Assembly: GCA_033032865.1 (NCBI GenBank)
Contig: JAWHQI010000049.1
Span: 372,001 to 436,000 of the forward strand
Length of the DNA: 64,000 nt
Direction: 5' to 3'
Origin: Dactylorhiza incarnata
Lineage: Eukaryota; Streptophyta; Magnoliopsida; Asparagales; Orchidaceae
In this document: positions 12,331-23,277 of the stretch, in pieces
How the letters are laid out: the number at the start of each line of letters is the position of its first letter
How positions within the stretch are numbered: position 1 is the stretch's first letter
Program-made: the position numbers and the translations under genes
The notes under the pieces: model-generated
The model's input: the letters and a program-made list of their open reading frames with translations, nothing else
What the model was told of the DNA's origin: nothing
Database searches by the model: none

Positions 12331-13916
12331 ACACGCTGCTTTGTATTCGTTGTTTGACTGTACCTCTTTACCTATATTTTCTTAGGATATTAGTTGTGAT
12401 TGTGACTGTAATCTTAGGTCCGTGTACTTTTGATTGTGATTTCAAGTTAAAGACCGCTATACTCTTGGTTGCATTCACAATATTAGGATCTTTTATACAT
12501 TTGATGGCAAGCGAATCATAAACCCCAAAACAAATTGTTATAGAATCCCTCCTGTTGGATCTAGATCCTTTAGCTAATACCTACTGCTCAACTATGTAAC
12601 CCCGCATGAGAATTGATTATTGAGTAGCAGTTTTACAGCGCTTGCTTACTTGCGACTACTGCTATCTCCACTGAAAAGATCCACATTGAAGTATAACTAT
12701 ATAATGAGTTAGTCATACATCAGTTAAGTTCACTTATGCTTGGCTTAGACTAAACTAATCAAATTTCCGAGCTCAAATGAATTACCACAACTCAAGAAGC
12801 CTTGTGTAGAAATTCCTTGAGAAAAATCTAACGGATCTAGTTGTTTGGGGATGATTGGACTTGAATCTGGTAAATATGATTTTGAATGAGTTGGGAGAAA
12901 TGGGTGGAACAAAGTGATCATTACAACTCAATTTTTGAAACCCCATGCCCCATTCGCATTTTCGGGGACGAAAATTGTTCTTTGTCTTATTGGATTTGTA
13001 ACATCCCGATTTTGGCACTAGGGGCCTAGAAGAGCCATGCGAACCATTGAGGAGTTTAAACCGGTTTTTTTTAACAGTTTCATGACCTAACTTCGGATTA
13101 TGAATTAAACTGCGACATCACAGCATGTACTTCATGCAAATTAGCCTAAAATTGGGGTTCACCTGTAACAATATTACTACAGACTCAACGACGTACGTTT
13201 TCATTCCATCCCGATGTAATTGACGCAATTAACTGATCTTGACAAATTGGGCAATCGGGCGAGACTGACACGAATGCTTAAGCTGTTGAGCCCAAATTAA
13301 CCCATACAATTGTTTGACTCGTATTATTGAAATAAATTATTGCCCCCCCCCCCCCCCGTCCAGACCGAGCATGGTGATAATTAAGGAAATTTGGATGAAA
13401 CGGGTCGTTTTCAGTAACGCGGTGAATTAAGTAATTATTTGCGTAGATGGATTCGGAAACCTGCCTTAGTTAAGTTAATTATTTTGAATGACCGACGCAA
13501 TCTCAACAAACTCCAACATACATTTATATGAGAATTATATAATGAATTCACACACATACATATTGATTATATAGGTTTGTATATATGTAGGAAAGTTTTT
13601 ATAATGCATGTATACTTGTACGGTGTCAGATTTACATATATATATATAAATGTACGTATAAAATATTTATAAAATATGTATATATATAATTATACATATA
13701 AATCTAAACATCCACGTATATATGTATATATATAGCCAAACCTTTCTCAACTTAACCTAAAATAACACACTTTTATATGTATATATATATTCACATATAT
13801 TTATTTATATAAGTTATATGAGAGTTTAATAGATTAAAGAGAGAGAGAGAGAGAGGGGCTGACCGGCTAAAATTAAAGAGAGAGAGAGAGAGAGGGGCTT
13901 CACCGGACAAAATTAA

Positions 13917-13959
<43 letters not shown>

Positions 13960-15671
13960 GGGTATCAAAAAAAAAAGAGAAGGGGGCGGAAACTTCATGG
14001 CTGGGCGGAAATGGCGAGGCAGGGGCGGAAATGGCGAGGTATCGACACTCTTAAAGAATCGCAGGATCGGCCTCCCTCACGAGGGCTTCTTCCTCCTTCG
14101 CTACTCCCCTCTCTGCTCTCGCCGCCCAGGAATCCCCCTCCTTCTCTCGGCAGAACTGCTGCCCCCCTTTCCCCTTCCCCGTCAGCCTCTGGTAAACCAT
14201 CAAGAGCCTGCAACACACAAAATTTTGAGTCGTCCTAGCCCTAACTGAGAGAGTGAGAGTTCGGTGGAGACAAAGAAGGAGCACCACTTAGGCTTGGAAG
14301 AAGAAAACCATGGCGACACGTCGAAATACTCGCCTGCGAGCGCGAGCTCAGGCATGTCCGACATTCTCTTCCTCCTTGTTAGATCTTAGATCTGTTAGGA
14401 TGCAAATATGCTCTATGGAGCAAGATCTAAAAATGGATTACGGACATTGCGATATCTGAAATCTCCTCTTTATATTCATGGAGATCTGTCCTTCCTGAAC
14501 ATACGTTTTCGATGCAGTTTTCTGTATTTTAAAAGACAGAACCTTCTGATGTTTATTAGTGCCACTTCTGTACAGATTTAGGAGAAGTACTCAACATAAA
14601 TGTTGTAGCCTGTCCTCTTAGCTTTCTTTTGATATATTATACAAAATTTTTGGGCGATCCTATCACCCTAGGCAGAAGTTTTAGTGAGGCTGGTCCAAAT
14701 ATGGATCCAGCCATATTATTGTTAGTTTGTAATGAATGGGACTTCGCCATGACCCGAGACTTTGGGTATAGCTGAGTTATACATAAACACTCATAGACTA
14801 GAAGTTTTAGAATTTTAGCACTTGCGCATGTTGAGTAATATCACATGCAAGTTTACACATAAGATGACTAGTAGAGTTATTTCTTTTAAGGACTCAATTA
14901 TGAGTCAATGTAGAGGTTCTACATACACGACCCCAGAAATCATGGGGCTTTTGTTGGTAAAGAAAAGAGACAACATTGATGTAAGTCTCATACTTTATGA
15001 GGAGCTATTCAAAATTAAGACTTGACGGTAGTGTTTGCACTACGTGGGTTTTATATAAGAAAGTTTTCGCAAAAATACATTGCATGAGTAGGGATTTTAT
15101 TTTTTTGGACTACTACTTGCACATGATATTGATCGAACTTTTGGTTAAATAAGGGTTAATGAATTTCACAAGGTCTCGATTTTAACTAATTAATGAGAGG
15201 TTTTTGCATACTTGACATCGAGTCCCAATAATTGGAAATCTACAATCCTTTTTGTTGGATGAGCTCATGGCTCCGTCAACATGAAATCAATTTACTTTTA
15301 CTATACTATTCTCATATTTTCAAAGTAGAAGGCTTAAATTAAACATGCGTGCATACCCATAATTAAAGAATTTGTCGGACGAGTTAGCTTCCATGAAATT
15401 GAATTATTCAACCATTAAATCCTTCCGGATGAGGTGAAAATAATCCTTTTGTTTTAGCTTTTTCCCAGATTTTTACACTACATGCTTTAGGTTTACAAAT
15501 ACAACGTGACACATGATTTTTATTATATATGTGTGAGTGTACATATGTTGAACCTAGTATTCAAATGGCAAAGTAATTGGGGCTGTTATGAGTTGTAAAA
15601 CGCATAGGGAGCATGGATATCAACTTGTGCGAGCGAGTTACAAATGCTCCCAAAACCTGCAATTCCTGTTT

Positions 15672-16620
15672 TAGTTAAAAACTGCAGCAAACCTTCTTTT
15701 TGATATTTAGGCTTTATTTGGTTATAATCACCTTATGAACCCTTCATCAGTAATGTAGGTAATGTTTTTACCTTTCCAAATTGTACTTGTACATAATTTT
15801 TGGAGTTCGTTTGATGGGTCAAAACCCCGTTTTAGTACTGCCTTTTTCTGAATTCTGCTATTGCTTAAAAACTGCAGCAAACCTTCTTTTTGATATTTAG
15901 GCTTTATTTGGTAGTAATAATCTTATGAACCCTTCATAATTAATGTAGGTAATGTTTTTACCTTTCCAAATTGTACTTGTACATAATTTTTGGAGTTCGT
16001 TTGATGGGTCAAAACCCCGTTTTAGTACTGCCTTTTTCTGAATTCTGCGCTTGCTTAAAAACTGCAGGAAACCTTCTTTTTGATATTTAGGCTTTACTTG
16101 GTAGTAATCACCTTATGAACCCTTCATCATTAATGTGGGTAATGTTTTTACCTTTCCAAATTGTACTTGTACATAATTTTTGGAGTTCGTTTGATGGGTC
16201 AAAACCCCATTTTAGTACTGCCTTTTTCTGAATTCTGCTATTGCTTAAAAACTGCAGCAAACTTTCTTTTTGATATTTAGGCTTTATTTGGTAGTAATCA
16301 CCTTATGAACCCTCCATCATTAATGTAGGTAATGTTTTTACCTTTCCAAATTGTACTTGTACATAATTTTTGGAGTTTGTTTGATGGGTCAAAACCCCAT
16401 TTTAGTACTGCCTTTTTCTGAATTCTGCTATTGCTTAAAAACTGCAGCAAACCTTCTTTTTGATATTTAGGCTTTATTTGGTAGTAATCACCTTATGAAC
16501 CCTTCATCATTAATGTAGGTAAATTTTTTTTACCTTTACAAATTGTACTTGTACGAAATTTTTGGAGTTCGTTTGATAAGTCAAATCCCTGTTTTATTGT
16601 TGACAAATCTGCATTTCCTG
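15672..16620 (+). repeat. ~189-bp tandem array within D 3' LTR (about 5 units)
   Basis: Units begin with (G)CTTAAAAACTGCAGCAAACC and recur near 15675, 15865, 16054, 16243 and 16432. Each ends in a stretch containing GATGGGTCAAAACCCC. The 5' LTR copy has only about 1.6 units (about 9060-9360) before it breaks. The truncation falls inside the array. Confidence 0.85.
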
Positions 16621-17003
16621 CCTTCGTTTAGAAGCAGCGGCATGTATATTTATTTGGTTGTTCAGGCCCTTGAGAGTGGTGTTCATCTCTTGGACCCGTA
16701 ATGAAATTATGCTGGACGTAGCTAATTTACCAGTGAATTTAATATTGACACCAAAGAGGCCATGAAGCTTATCTTGCCGAGCCTAGGAGGTGGTGGCAAG
16801 TCTCTTACATATTACTCCTGCTCTCTCTCTCGTAATGAATCACTTGATCATTGGCCGATGACTTATTGGAGGCTTCTGCTGATTTATAAAAATGCACTAA
16901 ATTCTAAATCCTGCATACGCTATAAGCTTGGAATAATGTCATTGGAAGAGCATATTCGTTTCATGTTATTCATACGGAAATATGAATCATTGTGATGATA
17001 ATG

Positions 17004-17120
17004 AAAATGTTGCCCCTTCGAGAAATATATTCCTTCGGGAATAAAATGTTGCCCCTTCGAGAAATATATTCCTTCGGGAATAAAATGTTGCCTCTTTGAG
17101 AAAATACATCCCTTCGGGGA
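17004..17120 (+). repeat. 39-bp tandem repeat, three units, in D 3' LTR
   Basis: Units start at 17004, 17043 and 17082. The core is TGTTGCCCCTTCGAGAAATA followed by TTCCTTCGGGAA. The third unit is diverged. No function is evident. Confidence 0.8.
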
Positions 17121-17880
17121 TAATTGTTGCCTTTGGAAAATTTAGGATGGCCTTCGAGTGTTACTCTAAGGCAACCCGCATCGAGGACGGCCTGGTCCCA
17201 GGTAACCCGTTCGACAATCAAAAACTATGTGGGTCTGAGGCCGTATGCAGGGTGGTACGGAGTACGTAGGCGGTGGTCGTGGGAAGACTGCCATGACCCA
17301 ATTACTTTCCACATAACCTCCTTCTTGGTTATTTTTATGCATTGACATTATACTTGAGTTACAGGTTAAGGATACGGATAGGTAATGGGACGGATCCAGG
17401 ATGATACCTTCGGCTATGGCCATCGAGGTACTTTATGTTAAGTTGCAATTCAAGTAATTATGTCATGAGATCAGAGTGACTTACTTTCACGCGTTACATG
17501 TTCGAACCATTGCAAATATTGTACTCTTGATAGTAAATGCTAGTAGGCTCCTACGAGATAACCTTTATTTAAGTTACAATTGTCGTCATAGGCAGTGCGG
17601 CCCCCACTTATTACCATTTGGGAAATTGACTGAGTAGCAATAGATTTTATATACAACTTTACTCTCTGTTAAACTATTAACCACCACGCTTCCGGATTTC
17701 AAGTAGAAATCGCTTAGCACCATCATTAATATATGGCCTCGGGGTGAGCAATGAGAGGAGTGTTTGTGATGGTCATTCTTTTGATCCTACGCTAGTCGTC
17801 TCGGAGTCGTGTATTGGCGATGGTGTGCGGTAAGATCTCCCGATAAGGACTAGTACCGAAGAGGGGGATCTTACAAGTAC

Positions 17881-18470
17881 AAGACTGGAGTATTGAAAAG
17901 AATGAACCGAAAGCAGTAAATACAGGACCAGTACGAGACTGGAGTATTGAAAAGAATGAACCAAAAGCAGTAAATATAGGACCAGTACGAGACTGGAGTA
18001 TTGAAAAGAATGAACCGAAAGTAGTAAATACAGGACCAGTATGAGACTGGAGAACATAAATAAATAAACAGGTTAGTAGTCCAATCACTCAATAAACAGG
18101 AGGCTTCAGTGTCATCTCCGTTCTTAGGAGGAAATTTTATTCCTTCTCCGTTCATAGGAGTCTATTCTCCGTTCATAGGAGTCTGTTTATCTTAGTTATA
18201 GTTTGGGGTTGGCTTACATTGCGTAAGACTTCTTATTATTGTGTGCTTTGAGTTCACAACTTTATTTATCGAGTCGGTAATGATTCGTAATATCGTCTCC
18301 CGTTCGTAACCCGATCGTGTGCTTCGATGCCTTTAAATTAATCTTTTTCTCGTAATATTTGGTGAGCTTACAATTTATCTTTAAATGACTCAAAAGATTT
18401 ATAATATACTCCAAAATAACATGTCAAGGGCCCACCAATTTTTCTGAATATTTCAGTCCATTTTAGGGTT
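17881..18470. repeat. Unclassified repeat flanking element D (right half) with 54-bp tandem units
   Basis: About three 54-bp units (17881-18053), with cores GAGACTGGAGTATTGAAAAG and GGACCAGTAC, continue the degenerate units at about 6250-6387. Because 54 is divisible by 3, the reverse strand shows an 18-residue peptide repeat in open frames, but no gene context supports translation. From 18054 to about 18470 I see a short CTCCGTTC(T/A)TAGGAG repeat (18113-18182) and otherwise nothing recognisable. Confidence 0.6.
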
Positions 18471-18553
18471 TTGGATCACCAGTTTTGATTTGGATTAGGA
18501 TCCCTGTATGTTTTAAATTTCAAATCTGTTTCCCAACTCAAATAGGGGGAGAT
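18471..18553 (+). repeat. Fragment of copia E 3' internal end lying upstream of its 5' LTR
   Basis: It matches about 23193-23277, the last bases before the other LTR, including the AAATAGGGGGAGATTG polypurine tract. The order is therefore internal-LTR-internal-LTR, not the usual host-LTR-internal-LTR. The LTR at 18554 may have been the 3' LTR of a second, tandem or recombined copy. Confidence 0.8.
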
Positions 18554-19938
18554 TGTTGAAACCCTAGTTTTGATTTGAGTCGGGATCCATCTTTATGGTC
18601 TAAGTTTCTATCACAACACATCCTGTATAACTTAGATCAAATCTCATTAAGACAGAAGACTGAGAAAATAATATAAGTTAAACTGTGATCTATGAAATAT
18701 CTCTGAAGCTGCGATCGATGAAAACGTAGCAGCGCTCGACAAAATATATCTGAAGCTGCGTTCGACAAAAACCAAGCAGCGCTCGACAAAAGTTCACTCA
18801 ACAATAAATCAATGATCAGATCGACAAACGTCGAGCTCAGCCCGACGAACTTCAAGCTGAGATCGACAAAATATAATCAGCTTTATAAAATCTCATTTCT
18901 CAGGTCGACTAAAATTCTATATGTTGTCAGATCTGATAAAGCAATGTTTTGAATAGTTTCTACTTATATATTGTTGCCCTTCTTATATATGAATTGTCAC
19001 TGCCTCACATTAATGATATAGCCATTGCAGAACAAATTAATGATATAGTTATTGCAGAATAATTAATGATATAGTCGTTGCAGAACAGCTTAAATGAAAG
19101 ACGGTAGTTTATCTTCTCGAGGAGTCCAATTGATAAAAGAGACTTTATCTCTTTCCTTTACCAAGAGAGGTTCAAGAATTATAGATAAGAGAGACGCTCT
19201 CCAGATTACACATAGACAGAGAAAGCACAAAGAAGAGAGACAGAGAACAACATATTTTTATCTATCTTGTTTGCTAACTCTTCTCTGCAGATCATCTTCA
19301 TCCTGAGACACTTAATCTAGATCATTTGCTCAGGATCTCAACTTCAGAAGAAGAAGAAGAAAGGAGTTACTACATTATATAGAAGAAGCTTCTTGACCTG
19401 ATCATCAAACACTAATCAAATCAGGGGGAGCTCTTCAACATCATCAAGGATCCACTAGAGTCTTCTCTGAAAGAGAAGAACAATATATTTTTGTTTTCCT
19501 TCAAATGTATAAAGGTTTATAACTCCCTTGAAAAGCTACACCCATTGGTGGCAGGGCACCTGAACAAAAAACTGTAGATTGGTTAGAGCATCTGATCAAA
19601 AGCTCCTTGGTGTATGGACACCTGATCAAAACCCCCTTGGTGGCAGGGCACCTGATCAAAAACCTGTAGTGGAATCCTACCAAGTGTGGTAGAAGAGTAG
19701 ACGTACCCAGGTTTAGTGGGGAACTACTATAAAATCCTTGTGTCCTCTGTGTTGTAATTTTCTCTATGCTGTGCTGTGTGCTGTGTTTCTTTATTTTGTT
19801 TTATAACTCACTCTGCAATACACATATAAGTATCAATATTTTAATTCGGCTTTAAAATTAAGTGAAAAACTTTTAATACTCCATTCACCCCCCCCCCCCC
19901 CCCCTCTAGAGTAACTTTAAGATATAACCTCACTTTCA
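18554..19938 (+). repeat. 5'-side LTR of copia E
   Basis: It starts TGTTGAAACC right after a polypurine tract and ends CACTTTCA before the PBS. The end region has a C-rich run followed by TCTAGAG, a common copia LTR terminus. The U3 side (about 18680-18870) is studded with TCGACAAA/TCGACGAA motifs. Direct comparison with 23278-24544 shows many scattered differences, so it is older than elements G and C. Confidence 0.85.
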
Positions 19939-19940
19939 AT

Positions 19941-19952
19941 TGGTATCAGAGG
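19941..19952 (+). promoter_or_regulatory. Primer binding site of copia E (initiator tRNA-Met)
   Basis: TGGTATCAGAGG follows the LTR end (19938) by two bases. It matches the canonical copia PBS TGGTATCAGAGC in 11 of 12 positions. Confidence 0.85.
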
Positions 19953-20034
19953 TTGGTTGTTTGTATACAGGCTAACACCTGAATCAAAAGATCAATTAGA
20001 TCTTAAATTTATTTTAGACTTTTTCTTTTTTTTC

Positions 20035-22016
20035 ATGGCACAAGAAGAATTTTCAAGCATCAGACCACCAATCTGTAATTTGAATAAATTTTCTTTATGG
20101 CAAGCTAGAATTAGATTATATATGAATTCAATAGATGAAGAAATTTATAATTCTATCCTGACAGAACCTCCATCTTCACCAACATCAACAGATGCTCAAA
20201 AGAAGCTGAAAAGTGTTGATGCCAAGGTTATGGATATATTAGCTCAAACAATGTCAAATGTCATTTTTCAAATAGTTGCTGATTGCACTTCAGCAAGAGA
20301 CATCTGGAACTCCCTCACAAGAATGGTAGCTGAATCTTCTTCCACCTCAAGTGATTCAGATACAAAATCATCATCTAGCTCAAGTGAAGAAGAAGAAGAA
20401 CAAAAAGCTATAGAATTCTGCATGATGGACATAAATGGCTCAAACCACAACTCAGGTGTAGAATCTGAATCTGATGAAGAGGAGGTAATTTCAAGTTTTG
20501 ATTTTACTCCTGAACAATTCAAATCCGATTTTAAATTGTTATGTACAGATTTAATAAAATCTGAGAAAGAAATCAAATCTCTCAAAAAAGAGTTAACAAA
20601 AATAAACAATTTAACTTCTGAAAATACTAAAATTAAAGAAGATTTGAAAACATTAGAAGAGCAAATTATTTCTTTGAAAAATAAGTCAATTAAGGCTGAA
20701 ATGTTTGAACAATCTCTTGATAGGAGAAGTTGTTGGATCTTACGGCGCCCTTAGAGGGGGGGGGGGGTGAATAAGGGAATACAAAAATCTTTTTATAATT
20801 TTATGGAAATTACTAAATTGTTTAAAGTAATATTAGAACACAAAATAACAATTTAGCTAAAGGAAGAAAATATCAAAATTTGCAAGTTTTGGATTTAGAA
20901 ACAAGTGCTAAATTGTTATATGATGAAATAGATTAAGATAAACAATTTAGACAAAGTGATTTCAATTGAAAGCTTTGTAACCAATATTATAGAGATAACG
21001 CCAAAAGTGAGAAATCAAGTAAACACAAATAGTGACATGATTGTATTTATATAAAAAGGTGTTTACAAAAATTGATTTCAATATCGCTAGAAATCGGAGG
21101 CGTACATATGTAAATAATTTTCCTTTTCTATACCGACTCGTATCCCCATGAACCGGTTGGCTTTAGCCTATCCTTCCCCGGATATGGCCTCAAGCCGCTC
21201 TAGCAAATCCTTCCCCGGATATGGCCTCGAGCCCCCCTAGATCTAATCACCTAGACCTAGTCGCCAACATAAGGCGAATTTCCCCCTAAGTCCTACCCAG
21301 ACCTAGTCGCCAACATAAGGCGAATTCTCTAAACGGTTACAAAAAGTATGGAATGGAAATAATGAAAAACAATAATAAAACTCCCTATATGAGATCTCTG
21401 GAGTTGAGGATGAAGGATCGCTGTAGTATAAGCGAGGTCGAAGGAATCGTCCTTCGGATGTAGCGTGACGTAGTCCTCCTCCAGAATTCTCCTTAAGCTT
21501 TTTGTGGGAGATCCATCTTCGGCAGCATAACAACACTGGAATTGTGGCACAAGCAACCTCTCTGGGATCTCTTGCCAAAACGAGAAGCAAAGCTCCAATT
21601 TATAGAACTTGGAGCTAGCGCCTGCGGTAGTGGCTAGCGCCTGCGGTAGCGTTTGTGTGGAGCGGTGTGAAACTGTCGGCAGCGAGGCACTGTGCACGAA
21701 CTGGAGATAGCGCCTGGCGGTAGTGATAGTGCTGGCGTTAGCGATAGCGCTGGCGGTAGCGCTGCTCCTTTCAAAAGATTATTCCAAGCTACTTTCTACC
21801 TGTAGAATATTGCACCTATAGTTCCTGCACACTATAAACACATTACAAGCAATATCAAATACAATATGTGATTTGTTATTCTCAAACAAAGAGATGTGAC
21901 ACACATGTCCAACAGAAGTATCACACCAATGAATATCACAAGCACTATAAATGCCAGATTAAATGACAGCAAACTTAGCTTAGGATTTTCATCTAATCTA
22001 TCTCATATTCAAAAGT
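20035..22016 (+). pseudogene. Copia E Gag-like ORF, split by solo LTR F
   Basis: The nearest ATG is 20035 (MAQEEFSSIRPP). Residues 1-95 resemble a copia Gag N-terminus (FSLWQARIRLYM..., then DAKVMDILAQTMSN...DIWNSL). The usual central UBN2-type Gag and CCHC knuckle are missing: the ORF jumps to a Ser/Glu-rich stretch (about 105-125) and then a coiled coil (about 180-225, SEKEIKSLKKEL...). At 20731 it runs into inserted LTR F and stops at 20754. Across the insertion the original frame resumes at 21920 and ends at a stop at about 22017. The mRNA role, if any, is lost. Confidence 0.7.
20731..21914 (-). mobile_element. Element F: copia solo LTR, minus strand, TSD GAAGT
   Basis: The ends are perfect inverted repeats TGTTGGA/TCCAACA. 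GAAGT is duplicated at 20726-20730 and 21915-21919. Read on the minus strand it ends with ...TTCACCCCCC...TCTAAGGG, the C-rich terminus of copia LTRs, which gives the orientation. No internal region remains, so it is a solo LTR formed by LTR-LTR recombination. It contains direct repeats TTCCCCGGATATGGCCTC (two) and CCTAGTCGCCAACATAAGGC (two), and an AGCGC(C/T)TGGCGGTAG array at 21612-21765. Confidence 0.9.
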
Positions 22017-22444
22017 AAAATACTCTAACTACATCTATAAAATTTGTTTCTGCTAAGGAAAAAGAAGTAGCAGAAGACTCAATAGAAATTGCTGAAATTT
22101 TGTGTGTTCAACAAAATTCGTCGAACAGAGATCGACGAAATCAAATGACTTTGTCGAACGCAGATCGACGAAAGCTGAACACAGAAATCAAGCATAATTT
22201 TCTAGTGATCAGAGCTCAACGAATCAGAGTTCAACAAACTCTAAACACAGAGAATAAATATAACTATTCCTTGATTAGAAATCAACGAAATCACTGCACT
22301 TTGTCCACCCAAGATCGACGAAATCTGAGTAGTTTATCAAACATATATTTTAATGATTATCAAAGAAACTTTCAATTGGTAAAACACTTATCAGGAACAA
22401 AGGACAATATAACTAACTATAAGGCAATACTTGACCTATTGTAA
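22017..22444 (+). pseudogene. Coding remnant of copia E, family unclear
   Basis: An open frame runs from about 22020 (FVSAKEKEVAEDSIEIAEILC...) to the stop at 22442-22444. Inside are repeated codons from the motif TCGACGAAA, giving recurrent DRRN/DRRK tetrapeptides. I do not recognise the protein. The same nucleotide motif is frequent in the element's LTRs, so this stretch may be LTR-derived rather than protein-coding. Confidence 0.3.
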
Positions 22445-22531
22445 ATCTTTTAACTCCAATTATAATCAAACAAAAAGTTATAAGATTCACTTGAATTTTC
22501 TATCTTAAAAACAAAGTCAGATAACTTCTTG

Positions 22532-22654
22532 TTCCTACAGACTTTCTCTGATCCATCAAGATTTGAGTACTCTACTCTAGTTGCATTGATCATAAGTGAT
22601 CATGGCACTGATTTTGAATCTCTTTTGATGAGTGAATTCTGTGAAGGAAGATAT
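22532..22654 (+). pseudogene. Integrase fragment of copia E
   Basis: The frame from 22532 reads to ...ISDHGTDFESLLMSEFC, recognisable as the second-aspartate region of copia integrase (usual form RSDHGTEFEN...FAEFC). Neither the first Asp nor the Glu of the DDE triad is nearby. Everything else of pol has been deleted. Confidence 0.65.
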
Positions 22655-22849
22655 CAGGCAATGTTTTTCTAAAAATTCCTTAGAATCCGTTAACAGTTGT
22701 AGCAATTCAAATCTGATAAAACTTTCTATCTTAAAAACTCCTTAGAATCCATCAACAGCTATAGCAACTCATCATATTAATAGAATCCTATTGAAACAAA
22801 ATCTAGGAATCAGAATTTCTTATATTCCCATTTACCCTTCTTTTAAGGG

Positions 22850-23277
22850 TCTTGATCTAGGGTTCCCTGAATCAAGACAGGGGGAGAAATTAAAAGAAGA
22901 AGGAAACTAAAAGAAGGAGAATTTAAAAGAAGAAGAAAATTAAAAGAAGAAGAAATTTAAAATTAGAAGAAGAAAATTAAAAGAAGAAAAAATTTAAAAG
23001 AAGAAGAGAAATTAAAAGAAGAAGAAATTTAGTAATTTATGATTAAATGTTTTCAAAAAGAACAATTAATTTTACTATCTGTTTATTCTATATATCTCCT
23101 TAAAGCTTTATAATATCTACTGAAATGATTTCATATGCTTTGAGTTATTCTATTTTCTTTTGGTTGGCATCCTAAACCAAATAGGGGGAGATTGTTGGAT
23201 CACCAGTCTTGATTTGGATTAGGATCCCTGTATGTTTTAAATTTCAAATCTGTATCCCAACTCAAATAGGGGGAGAT
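22850..23277 (+). other. Purine-rich 3' internal region of copia E with duplicated polypurine tract
   Basis: GAAGAA/AAATTAAAAGAAG-type low-complexity sequence (about 22880-23030) follows a tract AGACAGGGGGAGAAATT. Two good polypurine tracts, AAATAGGGGGAGATTG, occur at 23179 and 23264. Each is followed by TGTT and then by similar text (TTGATTTG...TTAGGATCC), so PPT plus LTR start is duplicated with an 85-bp period. Confidence 0.75.

Larger units (their letters stand above)
9361..12996 (+). other. Internal region of element D, no recognisable coding
   Basis: It is AT-rich, with stops in every frame at short intervals. The 66-codon ORF at 9787-9987 matches no family I recognise. The last part (about 12950-12996, with TTCGGGGACGAAAATTG before the LTR) resembles the 3' end of chromovirus internal regions, supporting a gypsy origin. 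No PBS can be pointed to because the end of the 5' LTR is missing. Confidence 0.6.
6388..17875 (+). mobile_element. Element D: large non-autonomous gypsy-type LTR element with ~4.9-kb LTR
   Basis: The ends are TGTAACATCC (6388) and GGATCTTACA (17875), imperfect inverted terminal repeats typical of gypsy LTRs. Five bases, AGTAC, occur on both sides (6383-6387 and 17876-17880). A >2.9-kb direct repeat (6388-9360 against 12997 onward) identifies the LTRs. The internal part has no recognisable gag or pol. It fits a LARD (large retrotransposon derivative). One caveat: AGTAC is part of the 54-bp host repeat, so the duplication could be partly fortuitous. Confidence 0.8.
12997..17875 (+). repeat. 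3' LTR of element D (~4.9 kb)
   Basis: It begins TGTAACATCCCG and ends GATCTTACA. It is unusually long for a plant LTR. It contains an (AG)n tract (about 13842-13957), the shifted copy of the small basic ORF (ATG at 14310), a ~189-bp tandem array (15672-16620) and a 39-bp array (17004-17120). ORFs on either strand look incidental. Confidence 0.75.

Noticed and set aside
17773..18155. Three overlapping minus-strand ORFs with 18-residue repeats
   Set aside because: They arise because the 54-bp tandem unit is a multiple of three and lacks stops. All three frames are open, so there is no evidence of selection for any one.
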